Shown here in pieces: positions 41,024 to 50,934 of a stretch of DNA of 64,000 nt. Origin of the DNA: Liolophura sinensis (Eukaryota > Mollusca > Polyplacophora > Chitonida > Chitonidae). The notes under the pieces are model-generated. The model was not told the origin of the DNA, made no database searches, and saw nothing but the letters and a program-made list of their open reading frames with translations. The translations under genes and the position numbers were made by a program. Each line of letters starts with the position of its first letter. Position 1 is the stretch's first letter. The stretch lies in contig NC_088305.1 in assembly GCF_032854445.1 (NCBI RefSeq), positions 11,765,717 to 11,829,716 of the forward strand. The letters run 5' to 3'.

Positions 41024-44000
41024 GACAGTTATTTAATGCTTTAGTCCAGAAATTTTCACCTGTATGGTGGAGGTCTATAAGGGCTTTATTTTCATCATTT
41101 TTTTTTTTACCAGAATCAAAGTGGATTCTCCTACATTTTGTTTGCTGGAATCCACAAAATTCTTGTTCAGATCTAGTACTGATATCAAAAGAAGTGAAGA
41201 TTTCAACACCTATAATTTTAAACAAACAGATTTTGTTCAGCACATTAGGCCTGATGTTCTGGAACAAAATGAATCATTTTGTTATAATAAAACTAGGAAA
41301 GTGAATGTGATGCTTTTCATCAAATGGATTTTATTTACTCAAAGCAAAGTCCTGTCTGTTATATGGGTGGAGGAACAGGAGTGCCCAAAGTAAACTAATC
41401 ACGTCTGGCACCTTACTGAAAAACTTTCAAATGTTTAAGATATGCCAGTTTGGTCATGCACGGGAACTGATGATTAGAAAAAAAGTCTGAGAAATACTTT
41501 GCCCTACCTCACATTTATATAGCAGTCACCTGCTCTGATGAGATCAGTAGCTATTTGCTTTTCAAATTATAAACCAAAAAGTCTAAAATTACAAAACTGC
41601 AGGGAAATTCCCTTGTCACAGAAAAAGAGATCTTCAATAAACATTAGAATGTGAGATAATGCAAAAAGATTGTATTACTTTGGTATATTTGTCAGTTCTG
41701 ATGCAGTTGTTTCCCCTGAAAACCCCAAAATTATACTGGACTGAATAATAAAGTTATCAGTAACTCTGTAACTTTGACTATAACGTTGACTGTAACTCAC
41801 TGGTTGTGGCCGGAATGAGCGGCGTATGTACTGTGATGTAGTCCGCACGCGGCCAGATCTGGTCAAGGGGAAGCCACTCCACATTGAATTCGACACTCAC
41901 TTCAGCAGGTATGATGGGATCAAAACCTATAGTCTGGAACACCGACATCAGAATGTCACATCACAATTACATTTATATTGTTCATCTTTGTGTATTGTGA
42001 AGAATATAATTTGTGAAAATCCATCAAAATAAATAAAATGAAAACTATAGACAGATTTCCCGACTCATGTTTAAATGAGTCATGAAGCTTGTACCCAAAT
42101 TTGGCATATTTATGTATTTATTTGATTAGTGTTTCTACGCCGTACTCAAAAATATTTCACTTATACAATGGCGGCCAGCATTATGGTAGGTGGAAACCGG
42201 GCAGAGCCCAGGGGAAACCCACAACCATCCGCAGGTGCTGTGAGATCTTCCCACGTATGGCCGGAGAGGAAGCCAGCATGAGCTGGACTTGAACTCACAG
42301 CGACCGCATTGGTGAGAGGCTCCCTGGGGTAATTACGCTGCGCTAGCGCGCTTACAAAACTGAGCCACTGAGGTCCCCAAATGTGGCATATATTTGTAGC
42401 TATACATTGATGGAGGTGAATGCAAACATCAATGATGAAGTGTCACACAAATCTGTCCAAAAAAGAATATCCCTGCTTTGTCTCCCAAGAATTTGGAATA
42501 TAGTTATTTTCTGTGAAACCATCTCATATAAACTACCTTAGGATCATTTTAACTGAAGTTTCATATGCTCAAAATTATGTGAAAACAAACCTTTGGTAAG
42601 TATGGTCCAACAAACCACCCACAGAAAATAAATCGGTTTGCTGCCATTACTAAGTCAGAAAAAGAACGTGCCAAAAAAATCCTCTAAAAGATTTATGGAC
42701 ACAGTTCTCTATTACCCCTTCTTCACTTGGTGCACATTTGTCTTTTAATTTTTTGTACACTTCAAATATCAACAAAAAAAATTCAATAAAGAAATAAATC
42801 CATCAACTAAAGAGCTGAACACATCAATGAAATCTGATTAAGAAATGTGAGTACATAGTTTTACCGTCATGCCAAAGGACTGCATACGAATCGCAACCTC
42901 CTTGCCTATTCTGCCCAGTCCGATAATAGCCCAGCGTTTTGCCGTACAACTCTGACCCCATGAACTTCTTACGTTCCCATCGGCCATCTTTCACGGATGC
43001 CACCGCTTGTGGGATTTCTCTGTAGAGTGTATTAATTGATTGTTAATGGATCATTAATATGGTACAAGGTCCAGACTGAGAGCCAGCTATATATAAGGAT
43101 GGTGCCGACAATTTGAAATTAATATGCTGAACTTGAAAAAAACATCTAGATACATTTATCTGACTAGTGTTCTAATACACTGACTTGTACTGGTGCTCGA
43201 GAAATTTTCTTCATTCTTAAGATTTATTATTTCTGGATCAGGCTGAATTTTGAAATTGAAAATTAAAATAAAATAAAATCAGTGTTTTCCGTGTCATTCA
43301 ACACCCTCCCTTCTTTTCCTCAAAGACGCATGTGTGATTAAAAAGTTAACTTAAGAGTTTAGTTAATTAAGTTATAAAGTACCTATTTCAGTGATTTACA
43401 CCCAAACTGCTGCAATCTGCTTCAACTTTTTAATCAGCAACTACAAGGACTCCAAAAGACTTCTTGGGAATCTTACACTTGTTGAATTTGTGTCAAGTAA
43501 AATGGTGTACTCTTTTTTTTTCTGAATCCTCCAATGTTGAGAGTCTTTAACAGAGAAGTTCTTTCAAGAGACTTTAGTGATTTTCTGCTCATACTTCAAA
43601 AATGTCTCAACTTGTGAGCCTGCATGTAACTATATGAAGTGTAAGTACTTACCTGGACAGTGAGCAGTATAATGACCACCTGTATGTGATGAGGCAAACA
43701 TCCTAACCCCTTGACCACCACAGTACAGTACCTGGTACTGAGTGTAAGTACTTACCTGGGCAGTGAGTAAGATAATGACACCTGTGTGTTCTGTAGCACC
43801 TCAAGTCATGTGGCTGACACCCTAACCTCTTGACCACTAAAGTATGGTATGTTGTACCTGAGTGTAAGTACTTACCTGGACAGTGAGCAGATAATGACAC
43901 AGGTGTGTTCTGCAGCACTCAGTCATGAATTTTTTTTTTTTTTTTTGATTGGTGTTTTAGCCGTACTCAAGAATATTTCACTTATACGACGGCGGCCAGC

Positions 44001-47000
44001 ATTATGGTGGGAGGAAACCGAGCAGAGCTCAGGTGAAACCCACGACAATCCGCAGATTGCTGACAGACCTTCCCACGTACGTCTGGAGAGGTAGCCAGCA
44101 TGAGCTGGACTTGAACTCACAGCGACCGCATTGGTGAGAGACTCCTGGGTCATTACGCTGTGCTAGCGCGCTAAACCGACTGAGCCACGGAGGACCCCCT
44201 CCACTCAGTCATGAGGCTGACACCCTAACCCCTTGACCACCACAGTACAGTACCTGGTACCTGAGTGTAAGTACTTACCGGGGCAGTGAGCGGATAATGA
44301 CACAGGTGTGTTCTGCAGCACTCACTCATGAGGCAGACACCCTAACCTCTTGACCACCACAGCATGGTATGTTGTACCAGTGTAAGTACTTACCTGGAGA
44401 GTGAGCAGCTCATGACACAGGTGTGTTCTGCAGCACTCAGTCATGAGGCTGACACCCTAATCTCTTGACCACCACAGTAGGGTATGTTGTACCTGAGTGT
44501 AAGTACTTACCTGGAGAGTGAGCAGCTCATGACACAGGTGTGTTCAGCAGCACTCAGTCATGAGGCTGACACCCTAATCTCTTGACCACCACAGTGTGGT
44601 ATGTTGTACCTAAGTGTAAGTACTTACCTGGACAGTGAACAGATCATGGCACACGTGTGTTCAGCAGCACTCAACGTATTTCCTCCAGGTGTGCTGGCCA
44701 AATATAATAATCAAGAGTTAGACGATTCATTTACCTGGCGATGGATAAACGGTATTTCTGCTTAATTTGCATAATTCATAATAACACAACTACAATAATT
44801 CCAGTGATAAATGCACAGATTCTGACATATATTTCCACTTTACGTATATTCTTAGTTTTTTGAACTGAACATTATGGTTGAAACTGAATTCTGCTTGTTT
44901 AAGTAAAATAGTAAATTTCTTAAAAAAATTGAATCCAATTTCAGTTTCCGGAGAAATGTAAAATTTGGGACTTTCAATACGCTGTGTTATACTTAGCGCT
45001 GTGCACACGTTTTTCTGCCACGTACTTCATGACAATGATGCCTTTCTTGGTTGCTAGGTTACAGTCTATGTTGTCCACACCCGTCCCTGCACGGCCAATT
45101 ATTTTGAGGTTTGTGGCCGCTGCTAATACATCTGCTGTCACTTTGGTGGCTGAGCGTACGATTAACCCATCATATTTCTGAAATAAGTACAGAAAAAAAT
45201 AAGTTCAATGGGGCGATTCTTTTCGTTTTGAAAAATCAAACACAGAGTAGTTCCTGAACGTCAAATTTTATTAAACAACTTCAGCCATGGCAAATGTCGT
45301 AAAAAAAAACCATGTTCATATTTTATGCCGACCTGACATATAACGTTGTTAGTTTATGCATGCCTGCCATCTGGACATTGACTGCTTTCAGATGTAGGTG
45401 CCAAAGTAGGCACACACCAGCGTGACCCAATGACTCTATCACCAATGCGGTCTCTGAGTTCAAGTCCCGCTCATGCTTGTTTCTTCTCTAGCCATTCGTG
45501 GGAAGGTCTTCCAGCAACCTGGAAATGGTCGTGGGTTTACCCTGTGCTCTGCGGGTTTACTCCCACCATAATACTAATGAAATATTCTAGAGTACGGCTT
45601 AAAACACCAATCAAATGTATATAAATAAATAATTCAGATGTAGGTACAAGGTAACATCACATAGAGTGCAGCTTCATCATGTACATGTATGAACTGTGAT
45701 GATCTACACGAACGTCATGAAACTATAGAATGTCTGGTTTTGTAGAACAAAATAAAAGATATGAGGAAAGTCTCTTGATGATCAAAAAGCCATATCTGGA
45801 TGCCAAATATTTATTTTGACTTATTTAATGCCAGCAGTTTTTCATTTATGCTACGCTAGTCAATTTCATAGGTAGAGGAAGCTTGAGTGCTGAAATAAAC
45901 CACCGACCTTTGGCAAGTTACTGACAAACTTTCCTTCATGCGACATACAGACATGTCCACCATACTATTCATTTCCAGCGAATTTTAAACTGTACACATG
46001 CCCACACGAGCATTGTCAACGCCTTGTTGTCATGAAGGTCCCACAAGCAGTGAGAACCAGGAAATCTAAATTCCTTGTTCAAGGCTAGATTTCAACCTTC
46101 AATCCCTAGACCTCAGCCTGCTCCTCACACAATGTAAGGCTCAATACTGGGAACCAATTATTTATGATTTCAACAATACTGACAATTGATGATTTCCACT
46201 TTTGATTTGATGTAATTCTGGAAATTTTGTGTTTATGTGATATACTTGTCCTTATATCTACCTTACTACATGTATAAAGATATATGGAATGTCCAGCACA
46301 TCCTATCGACTTGTACAAAGGCATACTGAAATCTGTTACAGCTTTTGTAGAAAACCTTTCCCATTTGGTGACGAAATAATTAGGCTTTGTCAGAAATGCA
46401 TATGAGGAGCAGGGCCTCTGGATTCTGCATAAACATACACATGTATATAATCATGCAAAATGTCAAAGTATCTACACTAGTTACACGTATCTAAAATGCT
46501 TACGTAACCAGAGTTCAGACGTATAATCAGGGCTGTAGAGAATGCATTATACACCTCCACTACAAACAAATTAATTTAATCCAAAATAATAACTAAAAAT
46601 ACACACAGCACATTGTCCGAAGGCACACTAGCGTACCTATCAAAGCAGGCTTTTTCTTCTGAATATGCAACAAACAGTAGACCTGTATATGTACATTTTG
46701 AATTCTTGACCCTCCCCCACTCCTTAGGACCCTCATCCTTCTAACAGCTGAGATGTGACCTGGTGACCCGAATTCTCAGACTTCAAAGCTGAGAGAAATT
46801 TTCCATCATGTGGAACTAGTGTCACCACCACACAGTGGATATAGAGTGATGATAGATTGACTGACTGACTGAACATGAACCTACAGTTTCATTAACTACA
46901 TAATAATCCAATATATTAATTGTTTGACTGACTGAGGATGAATATGTATTAGCAGCTAAAAGGCATGTTTATGATATTCCGATACATGTTCATTAATGAA

Positions 47001-48055
47001 TAAAATGTTAATATCTTCCACAGAAAATTCTTTGTTTTAGTGTATCAGTCTAGTCTCCATTCCAGAATTACTTTATCTTATGGCTGATAAATACAAAAAT
47101 AAGAAAATACGTAATACTTTAGTTTTTTTTCATGTTTAGGTGCCTTGATCACCTAACATTGCACATATTTATTGATGTTTAGATCAAAATAGAGCAACTA
47201 AGAGATCAGTGGATGATCATTTTTGTTTTAAAAATCTCAATGTTTGTCTTTCCTTACATTTGCAGATTTTTTTTCTCACTTTTTAAATGTGCCAGGAATA
47301 ATTTGGTTTTAAATTCAGTACATATGTATTTTTCTGAACAGGTATGCAAGATGACAGAGTGGAAAAAATACAGGTGTTATATATCCATATATTTTATATA
47401 GTTTATGTGGCAATTCCGTTCGACCTTTCAACTTTTTTAGTCAACTCTTTAAATTTCAAACTTTGCATTCTCTTTTGTAACAGCAGACATTTTACAAGAT
47501 ATACATGTGTTCACTACCCACAGTAACGTGCAGACTAATTCTCGATTAGCGAGAATTAGAAAGCCTATCATACGGCATTTGAAATTAAAATAATAGCATT
47601 ATTCTACTTAGGCTGCTTGAAGACATTTGAATCGTTACCTAAGCTTTGGCTGACGCAATGTCCTGTCTGTCGACACGGATGCGGAGGCCCCTGGGGAAAG
47701 TTTGATAGTGTGTCAACTGGACCGTGACCGATCGACTGATGATGAAATATATGAATGTATTCCGCTGAAATAATCTATGACCGCCAGTATTTCTTTATTT
47801 TTATTGCAGCAAGGGAATCATTCTACAAAAAGTCGGCCACTTCCACACGTGTAGCAAATTTACAAAAACACGACGGAACAACAACAGCGTGACACTGTAC
47901 GAATTTCACGAGTAACTTACCCCTATTTCTGCTATCAATTCTTCTTTGCTCAGTTTGGTGTTTTTTACCACTTCAATTCCATTAGTTTGTAGGATTTCTG
48001 CGCAGCGCGCATCCACTTCATCACTGATCAAAACTTTCTTTAGCGTAACAACCAT
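34283..48055 (-). CDS. PHGDH: D-3-phosphoglycerate dehydrogenase, complete 11-exon gene
   Basis: The first committed enzyme of serine synthesis in the cytosol; it oxidises 3-phosphoglycerate to 3-phosphohydroxypyruvate with NAD+. The eleven exons join in consistent phase to about 531 codons; human PHGDH has 533. Substrate-domain motifs are VRSATKVT (residues 52-59) and GRAGTGVDN (73-81). The Rossmann NAD motif GLGRIG is at 151-156. The catalytic Arg235 (VARGG), Glu264 (start of exon 7) and His282 (CTPHLGA) are all present. The C-terminal third (315-531) carries the ASB/ACT-type regulatory region of the long animal enzyme. All introns are GT-AG. One extra base interrupts the frame in exon 4. 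The gene is unusual for the tandem copies of its exon 3 end (43640-44600), a minisatellite against the exon 6 donor, and SINEs in introns 3, 5, 6, 7 and others. Confidence 0.93.
34763..34860 (+). other. Possible first exon on the opposite strand in PHGDH intron 10
   Basis: CACCATGG starts a 33-codon frame ([20 protein letters not shown] onward to FKSQEER) ending at GTGAGA, a plausible donor. No family is recognised and no partner exon was found. Confidence 0.15.
34885..34991 (-). repeat. SINE-A 3' part with target-site duplication
   Basis: Flanked by TGGTAGTTTT at 34875-34884 and 34992-35001; 5' truncated; in PHGDH intron 10. Confidence 0.85.
35292..35520 (-). CDS. PHGDH: PHGDH exon 10
   Basis: Acceptor [30 protein letters not shown] through [13 protein letters not shown], donor GTAATC. 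Part of the regulatory region. Confidence 0.9.
35553..35796 (-). repeat. SINE-B, full length
   Basis: Head GATAGCACAGTTGATAGAGC with GGTCGAGTC as B-box-like site, body as at 62.3 kb, tail TTGTTGAGCACGACGTTAAA and a (CACT)n end (GAGT repeats on the plus strand at 35553-35576). Lies 33 bases upstream of PHGDH exon 10. Confidence 0.85.
36005..36140 (-). repeat. GGTAAACCAC-family repeat, diverged
   Basis: TGTTTAATGCTACACTCAAG, then CAGTTTTAGATGGTTGGAGC and a TAAACCACTGGAT block. Confidence 0.45.
36457..36580 (-). repeat. SINE-A 3' part, diverged
   Basis: TTAACGTTGTACACAAGAAT to CCACCACCATCTG in PHGDH intron 9. Confidence 0.7.
36686..36816 (-). CDS. PHGDH: PHGDH exon 9
   Basis: [20 protein letters not shown] through [11 protein letters not shown]; acceptor CCCACAG, donor CAG|GTGAAG. 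Confidence 0.88.
37004..37200 (+). repeat. SINE-A, head partly lost
   Basis: CGCAGCGTAATGACACAGG through B box and core to an AAT tail; in PHGDH intron 8, antisense to the gene. Confidence 0.8.
37592..37830 (+). repeat. R2 repeat copy 2, uninterrupted
   Basis: Contains the uninterrupted site ACCTTTCGCATGTTTGC that corresponds to the SINE-split site at 3.7-3.9 kb. Confidence 0.65.
37966..38104 (-). CDS. PHGDH: PHGDH exon 8
   Basis: [20 protein letters not shown] through [10 protein letters not shown]; acceptor CACCCTCAG, donor TATG|GTGAGT. Confidence 0.9.
38135..38250 (-). repeat. GGTAAACCAC-family repeat
   Basis: TTGCTTAATGCCACACTCAA, a GGTAAACCACTAACCTTTGG block, in PHGDH intron 7. Confidence 0.5.
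38251..39130. other. PHGDH intron 7 interior
   Basis: No exon seen. 38460-38540 resembles part of the 33.2-kb tRNA-ended repeat (AAGACACCAGCAAACTGG). Confidence 0.4.
39147..39348 (-). repeat. SINE-A, 5' truncated, with 16-bp target-site duplication
   Basis: CACCCTTGCTATATGT is perfectly repeated at 39131-39146 and 39349-39364. The element lies 37 bases beyond the PHGDH exon 7 donor in intron 7, in the gene's own orientation. The perfect duplication means a recent insertion. Confidence 0.92.
39402..39554 (-). CDS. PHGDH: PHGDH exon 7
   Basis: [20 protein letters not shown] through [13 protein letters not shown]; carries the catalytic Glu and His. Donor GTGAGT. Confidence 0.93.
39625..39972. 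repeat. Minisatellite in PHGDH intron 6
   Basis: About a dozen imperfect units of roughly 20-26 bp built on GCAATGTCAGCAATGAAAC. The array ends about 10 bases from the exon 6 donor. Confidence 0.75.
39984..40132 (-). CDS. PHGDH: PHGDH exon 6
   Basis: [20 protein letters not shown], then [18 protein letters not shown] through LDVYVE; carries the catalytic Arg. Donor GTAGGT is weaker than those of the neighbouring exons. Confidence 0.92.
40263..40485 (-). repeat. SINE-A, near full length, diverged
   Basis: Tail to head region (CATCCTGGCATGCTAACC); in PHGDH intron 5. Confidence 0.8.
40652..40860 (+). repeat. R2 repeat copy 3
   Basis: TTTATTCAAGCATATTCTGA, then GTGGCCAATCCAAACAATGT and a TTTCATATGCATAAAAGGT end. 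Confidence 0.6.
40983..41021. repeat. (TA)n microsatellite
   Basis: About 39 bases of alternating TA in PHGDH intron 5. Confidence 0.97.
41022..41794. other. PHGDH intron 5 interior
   Basis: Remnants of a GGTAAACCAC-family repeat (TTATTTAATGCTTTAGTCC near 41030 and CCCAAAGTAAACTAATC near 41385); otherwise unrecognised. Confidence 0.35.
41801..41933 (-). CDS. PHGDH: PHGDH exon 5
   Basis: Acceptor [27 protein letters not shown] through [14 protein letters not shown]; donor GTGAGT. Confidence 0.92.
42110..42376 (-). repeat. SINE-A, full length
   Basis: Complete tail to head; flanks AAATTTGGCATAT and AAATGTGGCATAT are a target-site duplication with one change. In PHGDH intron 4. Confidence 0.88.
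42377..42858. other. PHGDH intron 4 interior
   Basis: AT-rich, no exon or repeat recognised. Confidence 0.4.
42865..43019 (-). CDS. PHGDH: PHGDH exon 4, with one extra base
   Basis: [20 protein letters not shown] and onward to YGKTLG, then (after skipping one T) [20 protein letters not shown] and T. As written, CTGGGC-T-ATTATCGG shifts the frame inside the NAD-binding loop. Both splice sites (CTCTACAG, ACG|GTAAAA) are intact and the phase fits only without the extra base. Confidence 0.9.
43020..43639. other. Part of PHGDH intron 3, nothing recognised
   Basis: AT-rich; no repeat match. Confidence 0.4.
43640..44614 (-). repeat. Tandem array of PHGDH exon 3 ends with 5' splice sites
   Basis: Six units downstream of true exon 3. 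Each holds the last ~45 bases of the exon (SAAEHTC ... SLSR when translated; the last unit is rearranged), an intact GTAAGTACTTAC, and about 60 bases of intron (TGGTGGTCAAGAG, TTAGGGTGTCAGCC). The plus-strand ACTTAC of each donor is at 43647, 43750, 43870, 44273, 44388 and 44505, with the true donor at 44622. The period is 115-120 bp once the SINE is removed (103 for the last unit). Confidence 0.88.
43929..44201 (-). repeat. SINE-A, full length, inside the exon-end array
   Basis: Bounded by CACTCAGTCATGA at 43916-43928 and 44202-44214, a perfect 13-bp duplication. It splits one array unit, so it is younger than the array. Confidence 0.93.
44628..44693 (-). CDS. PHGDH: PHGDH exon 3
   Basis: Acceptor TTGGCCAG, (N)[20 protein letters not shown] then SR, donor CAG|GTAAGT. 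It is chosen over its tandem partial copies because only it has the TPGGNT start, an acceptor and the right phase. Confidence 0.92.
45026..45177 (-). CDS. PHGDH: PHGDH exon 2
   Basis: [40 protein letters not shown] through KGIIVM; donor ATGAA|GTACGT. Confidence 0.93.
45400..45632 (+). repeat. SINE-A with 13-bp target-site duplication
   Basis: TTCAGATGTAGGT at 45387-45399 and 45633-45645. The head is diverged, the core partly deleted. In PHGDH intron 1, antisense. Confidence 0.88.
45820..45965 (-). repeat. GGTAAACCAC-family repeat
   Basis: TTATTTAATGCCAGCAG, GAGTGCTGAAATAAACCACC, GACCTTTGGCAAGTTACTGA. Confidence 0.5.
45966..47914. other. PHGDH intron 1 interior
   Basis: 46010-46120 may be the tRNA-like end of the preceding repeat (TTCAAGGCTAGATTTCAACC). 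The rest is unrecognised AT-rich DNA. Confidence 0.4.
47921..48055 (-). CDS. PHGDH: PHGDH exon 1
   Basis: The ATG at 48055 opens [45 protein letters not shown]; donor GGG|GTAAGT. Start chosen because VLISDxxD is the usual N-terminal strand of the enzyme. Confidence 0.93.
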
Positions 48056-49847
48056 TTTGATTACCGTACTCACGGTACTGTCCCGCGATCAAATTTTTAT
48101 TCTCCTCCCTGTTCAGCCAGTGAAGTGACACTGGCAAAGGAGTGGTGACATGTGGGATTAGCAAAGAGGTGAAAGGTCATAATCGCCGCCACGGAGAGGC
48201 TCCAGAAGAGGTGTACCCTTTTATACACACTTATTTTACATAACATCTGAACTTGATAAGATATCAAGAAAAATTAGTACTAAACACACGAAGTACCGCC
48301 TTTATAATCGTGCAGTGAATTTTCAAGTTTGATATATTTGACTTTTGATGCAATACAGAAGCAGAGTTCATCCACCCCTTTTCACCCTCTATAATTTGCT
48401 TAGACTTTGAGATCGAAGGAATAAGTTCAATTCATGCTCTCAGCTCTGCTGAAAATCGAACTATAACATGTTGACAATGTTTATACTAATATGATTAACA
48501 AGCAAGCAAGCGCATAATTTTCTTCTTTACAATATATACACGAGTTTAAATATTTACGTATTCAAGTCGTCGTGATTATTTCATTATTTACCTACCTTTA
48601 CCATTCATCGTTGACGTCATTTATGAGAATTTCCCACCGTGAAAGGAACATATTCGTAAAAATTTTCAAAAAAATGCCTCTAAATGGAAATTGAAAAAGA
48701 ATAAGGGAATAACTTTCTTCATATCCTTCAAAGCCATAATCTTTGTTTTATAGTCCTTTTTAATGTATCTGTTCCTGTCTTTTCCATCACGGTTGCATGT
48801 CTTGGCAAGTTTCCAACATGGATATAGCGATGTTAACTTTTTTGGCTTCAGAATCTACCAGTGTGTACAAATCGTGACTTGTAGACGATGATTTATTTCC
48901 CACAATTCATCAGTATGGTGTTGTCAAATTATAATAAAACTGCTGCATTGGCCAGTCAAAATAGAGAGAGTATAGACATACAGCTTACCTGTTGAGATGT
49001 GAAACCTTCTTACGTGCCTTTGCTAACATGTATGTACTTATGGAGGGCCACTTAATAGTTAACAGTAGGTACTTAATTATTTATCAATTTTATAATGTAT
49101 AACTCTATATAATTCCAATAATGTCACTTAATCTAATTCCCGTAACTGTAATTCTCGGCTTGAACCACAAAGCTGCTGTACATGTATGCACAGATTTCTT
49201 TAAGCCCTGTCCTCATAAAGTACCCGTTTAGTAACTCCATTTTCCACTAATTGCATATATCCTACAGCTGGATAAACTCGGCCTATATATCATTAACCTC
49301 AGGGATAGGCCAGAACTAGCCTATATAGGTGAACACCACCAGGTCATGTCATGCGTAATGTCATGTGAATAGCCCAGTTAATGTATATAGGCCCTATATT
49401 CATGTATCAGTATAGGGATAAAGGAAACCCACGTACATCGGAAAATCCCCTAAGATGACCCCCATGCGCGTGTATGTGCAAATATAACTTACGTAGCGTA
49501 CTCTGTCCACCCACGCGATAACAGACAGACCGATAAATATACAGCGCGATATATGTCCAGCTGAGATTACATCAGCAGCATGATGTGGGGGGTGGGGGGG
49601 GGGGGGGGAGGAGGAGTGAGTACACTTCCACGCACTTATATAACTCACCCAGTTTATAATCAGATTAATGATTTTTTGGCTCCAGTTCGGTCTCGGCTTT
49701 TAAGTTATATGTATACCATATTTACCAGAATATTGCTTGGTATTATAAATTCTAGGTAAGTTATTGTACAACAACTTCCAGTTAAAATAGCGGAAAGGAA
49801 CATTTCAAATTTAATCATCAAAATTTGACTTCAGTCTATGATTGCTT
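48056..49847. other. Upstream of PHGDH, no gene seen
   Basis: The first 150 bases are GC-richer than the rest and probably contain the PHGDH promoter; no TATA box is clear. A poly-G run lies at 49587-49608. Confidence 0.35.
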
Positions 49848-49976
49848 CATTAACCCGGCCCCCAGGTTCTGCCCGATTTTTTTCCACTCATAAACGTGAA
49901 ATGATCGTCCAGTGAGTGAAATATATTCTTGAACTCTTACGAGGGAGAAACCCAATCAAATAAATAAAATAAATTT
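49848..49976 (+). repeat. SINE-A 3' part, decayed
   Basis: CCCGGCCCCCAGGTTCTGCC through an eroded tail to AAT repeats. Confidence 0.55.
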
Positions 49977-50684
49977 ACCACAATAAACAAAAATCACAGA
50001 AGATAGTTTGGAGTGTATAATCTTCGGATATAATGTCTGAACTTTTCTAAAACCCAAAATCAATGCTCTGACTTGCTTAATCAGAGCGTTGTAGGCCTAT
50101 TTTGTAAGAAAGCGTGAAACCGGAAGTAAGCTTTACAGAAAGAAACTGATATATTTATAGAGTTTTTCCGCGCCAACAGATGATGTATGAGGATAGTGCA
50201 AAGTTTATGTAAATTTTGATTTTTTGTCCATTTGTTGTCAGAAAAATACGATGGTTTTACGACCTGTGCTATGCCATCTCCAGGATTATGCACAGAATTA
50301 AACTCCTGTTTTGCTCTGCGTATTCCAGAAGACCGGAAAGACCTCCCTTTTGCTATGTGGGTTCCAGAAGACCGGAGAGATCTCCAGTTTTGCTATGCGG
50401 TTTCCACGAAAGTGAGGTTACCAACGATATTCAGTGTCAACAAGTTACCTGAATGGGAAAGATTTACGCACAGTACAACGAGGTCGCCTGAATATATAAG
50501 AATTTGTATAAAGAATGGAAACAAAATTTTCTTTTCTCTTTAAATGACATTTTTCAGCAATGGTTGAATTTTACTGAAGGAGAATACCGCTAAAGGAAGG
50601 TGGTGTCGCTTCGCTTTACCCTCTCCTCTTTTTACAGCATTTTGAGTAACTCCAGACAAGTGAATTGACATCACAGCATTTTTT
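49977..50684. other. No gene seen; small internal duplication
   Basis: 50325-50400 contains two ~40-bp near repeats (CCAGAAGACCGGA ... TTTTGCTATG). A 103-codon open frame here (50232-50543) has no recognised motif. Confidence 0.35.
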
Positions 50685-50895
50685 TTTTACCCAATTCTGC
50701 TTAAGCCATGGTGCTATAGGGGGAGTGTAATTTGGGAATATTTAAACATTTACAGGAACAGGTAGAATAAAACCTTAACTGAGGTAAACAGACAAAAGAC
50801 CATATTTCACTGGTTACGTGCGACTGTTTGTCAGCTATCACACAGTCAGTCAATTCTCTGGCTTGACTGTATATGCTGTACGTGTTTAATTATAT
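50685..50895 (-). repeat. R3 repeat copy, inverted
   Basis: From TGCTTAAGCCATGGTGC to TGCTGTACGTGTTTAATTAT; abuts the Tc1-like relic that follows. Confidence 0.65.
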
Positions 50896-50934
50896 ATCAG
50901 GTATTATAAACACCGCAGCAGCGCTCGCCCGACG

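Noticed and set aside
44370-44560. Mutually exclusive exon 3 variants in PHGDH
   Set aside because: The copies lack the TPGGNT start, an acceptor and a pyrimidine tract, so they cannot be complete alternative exons; they are kept as a donor array instead.
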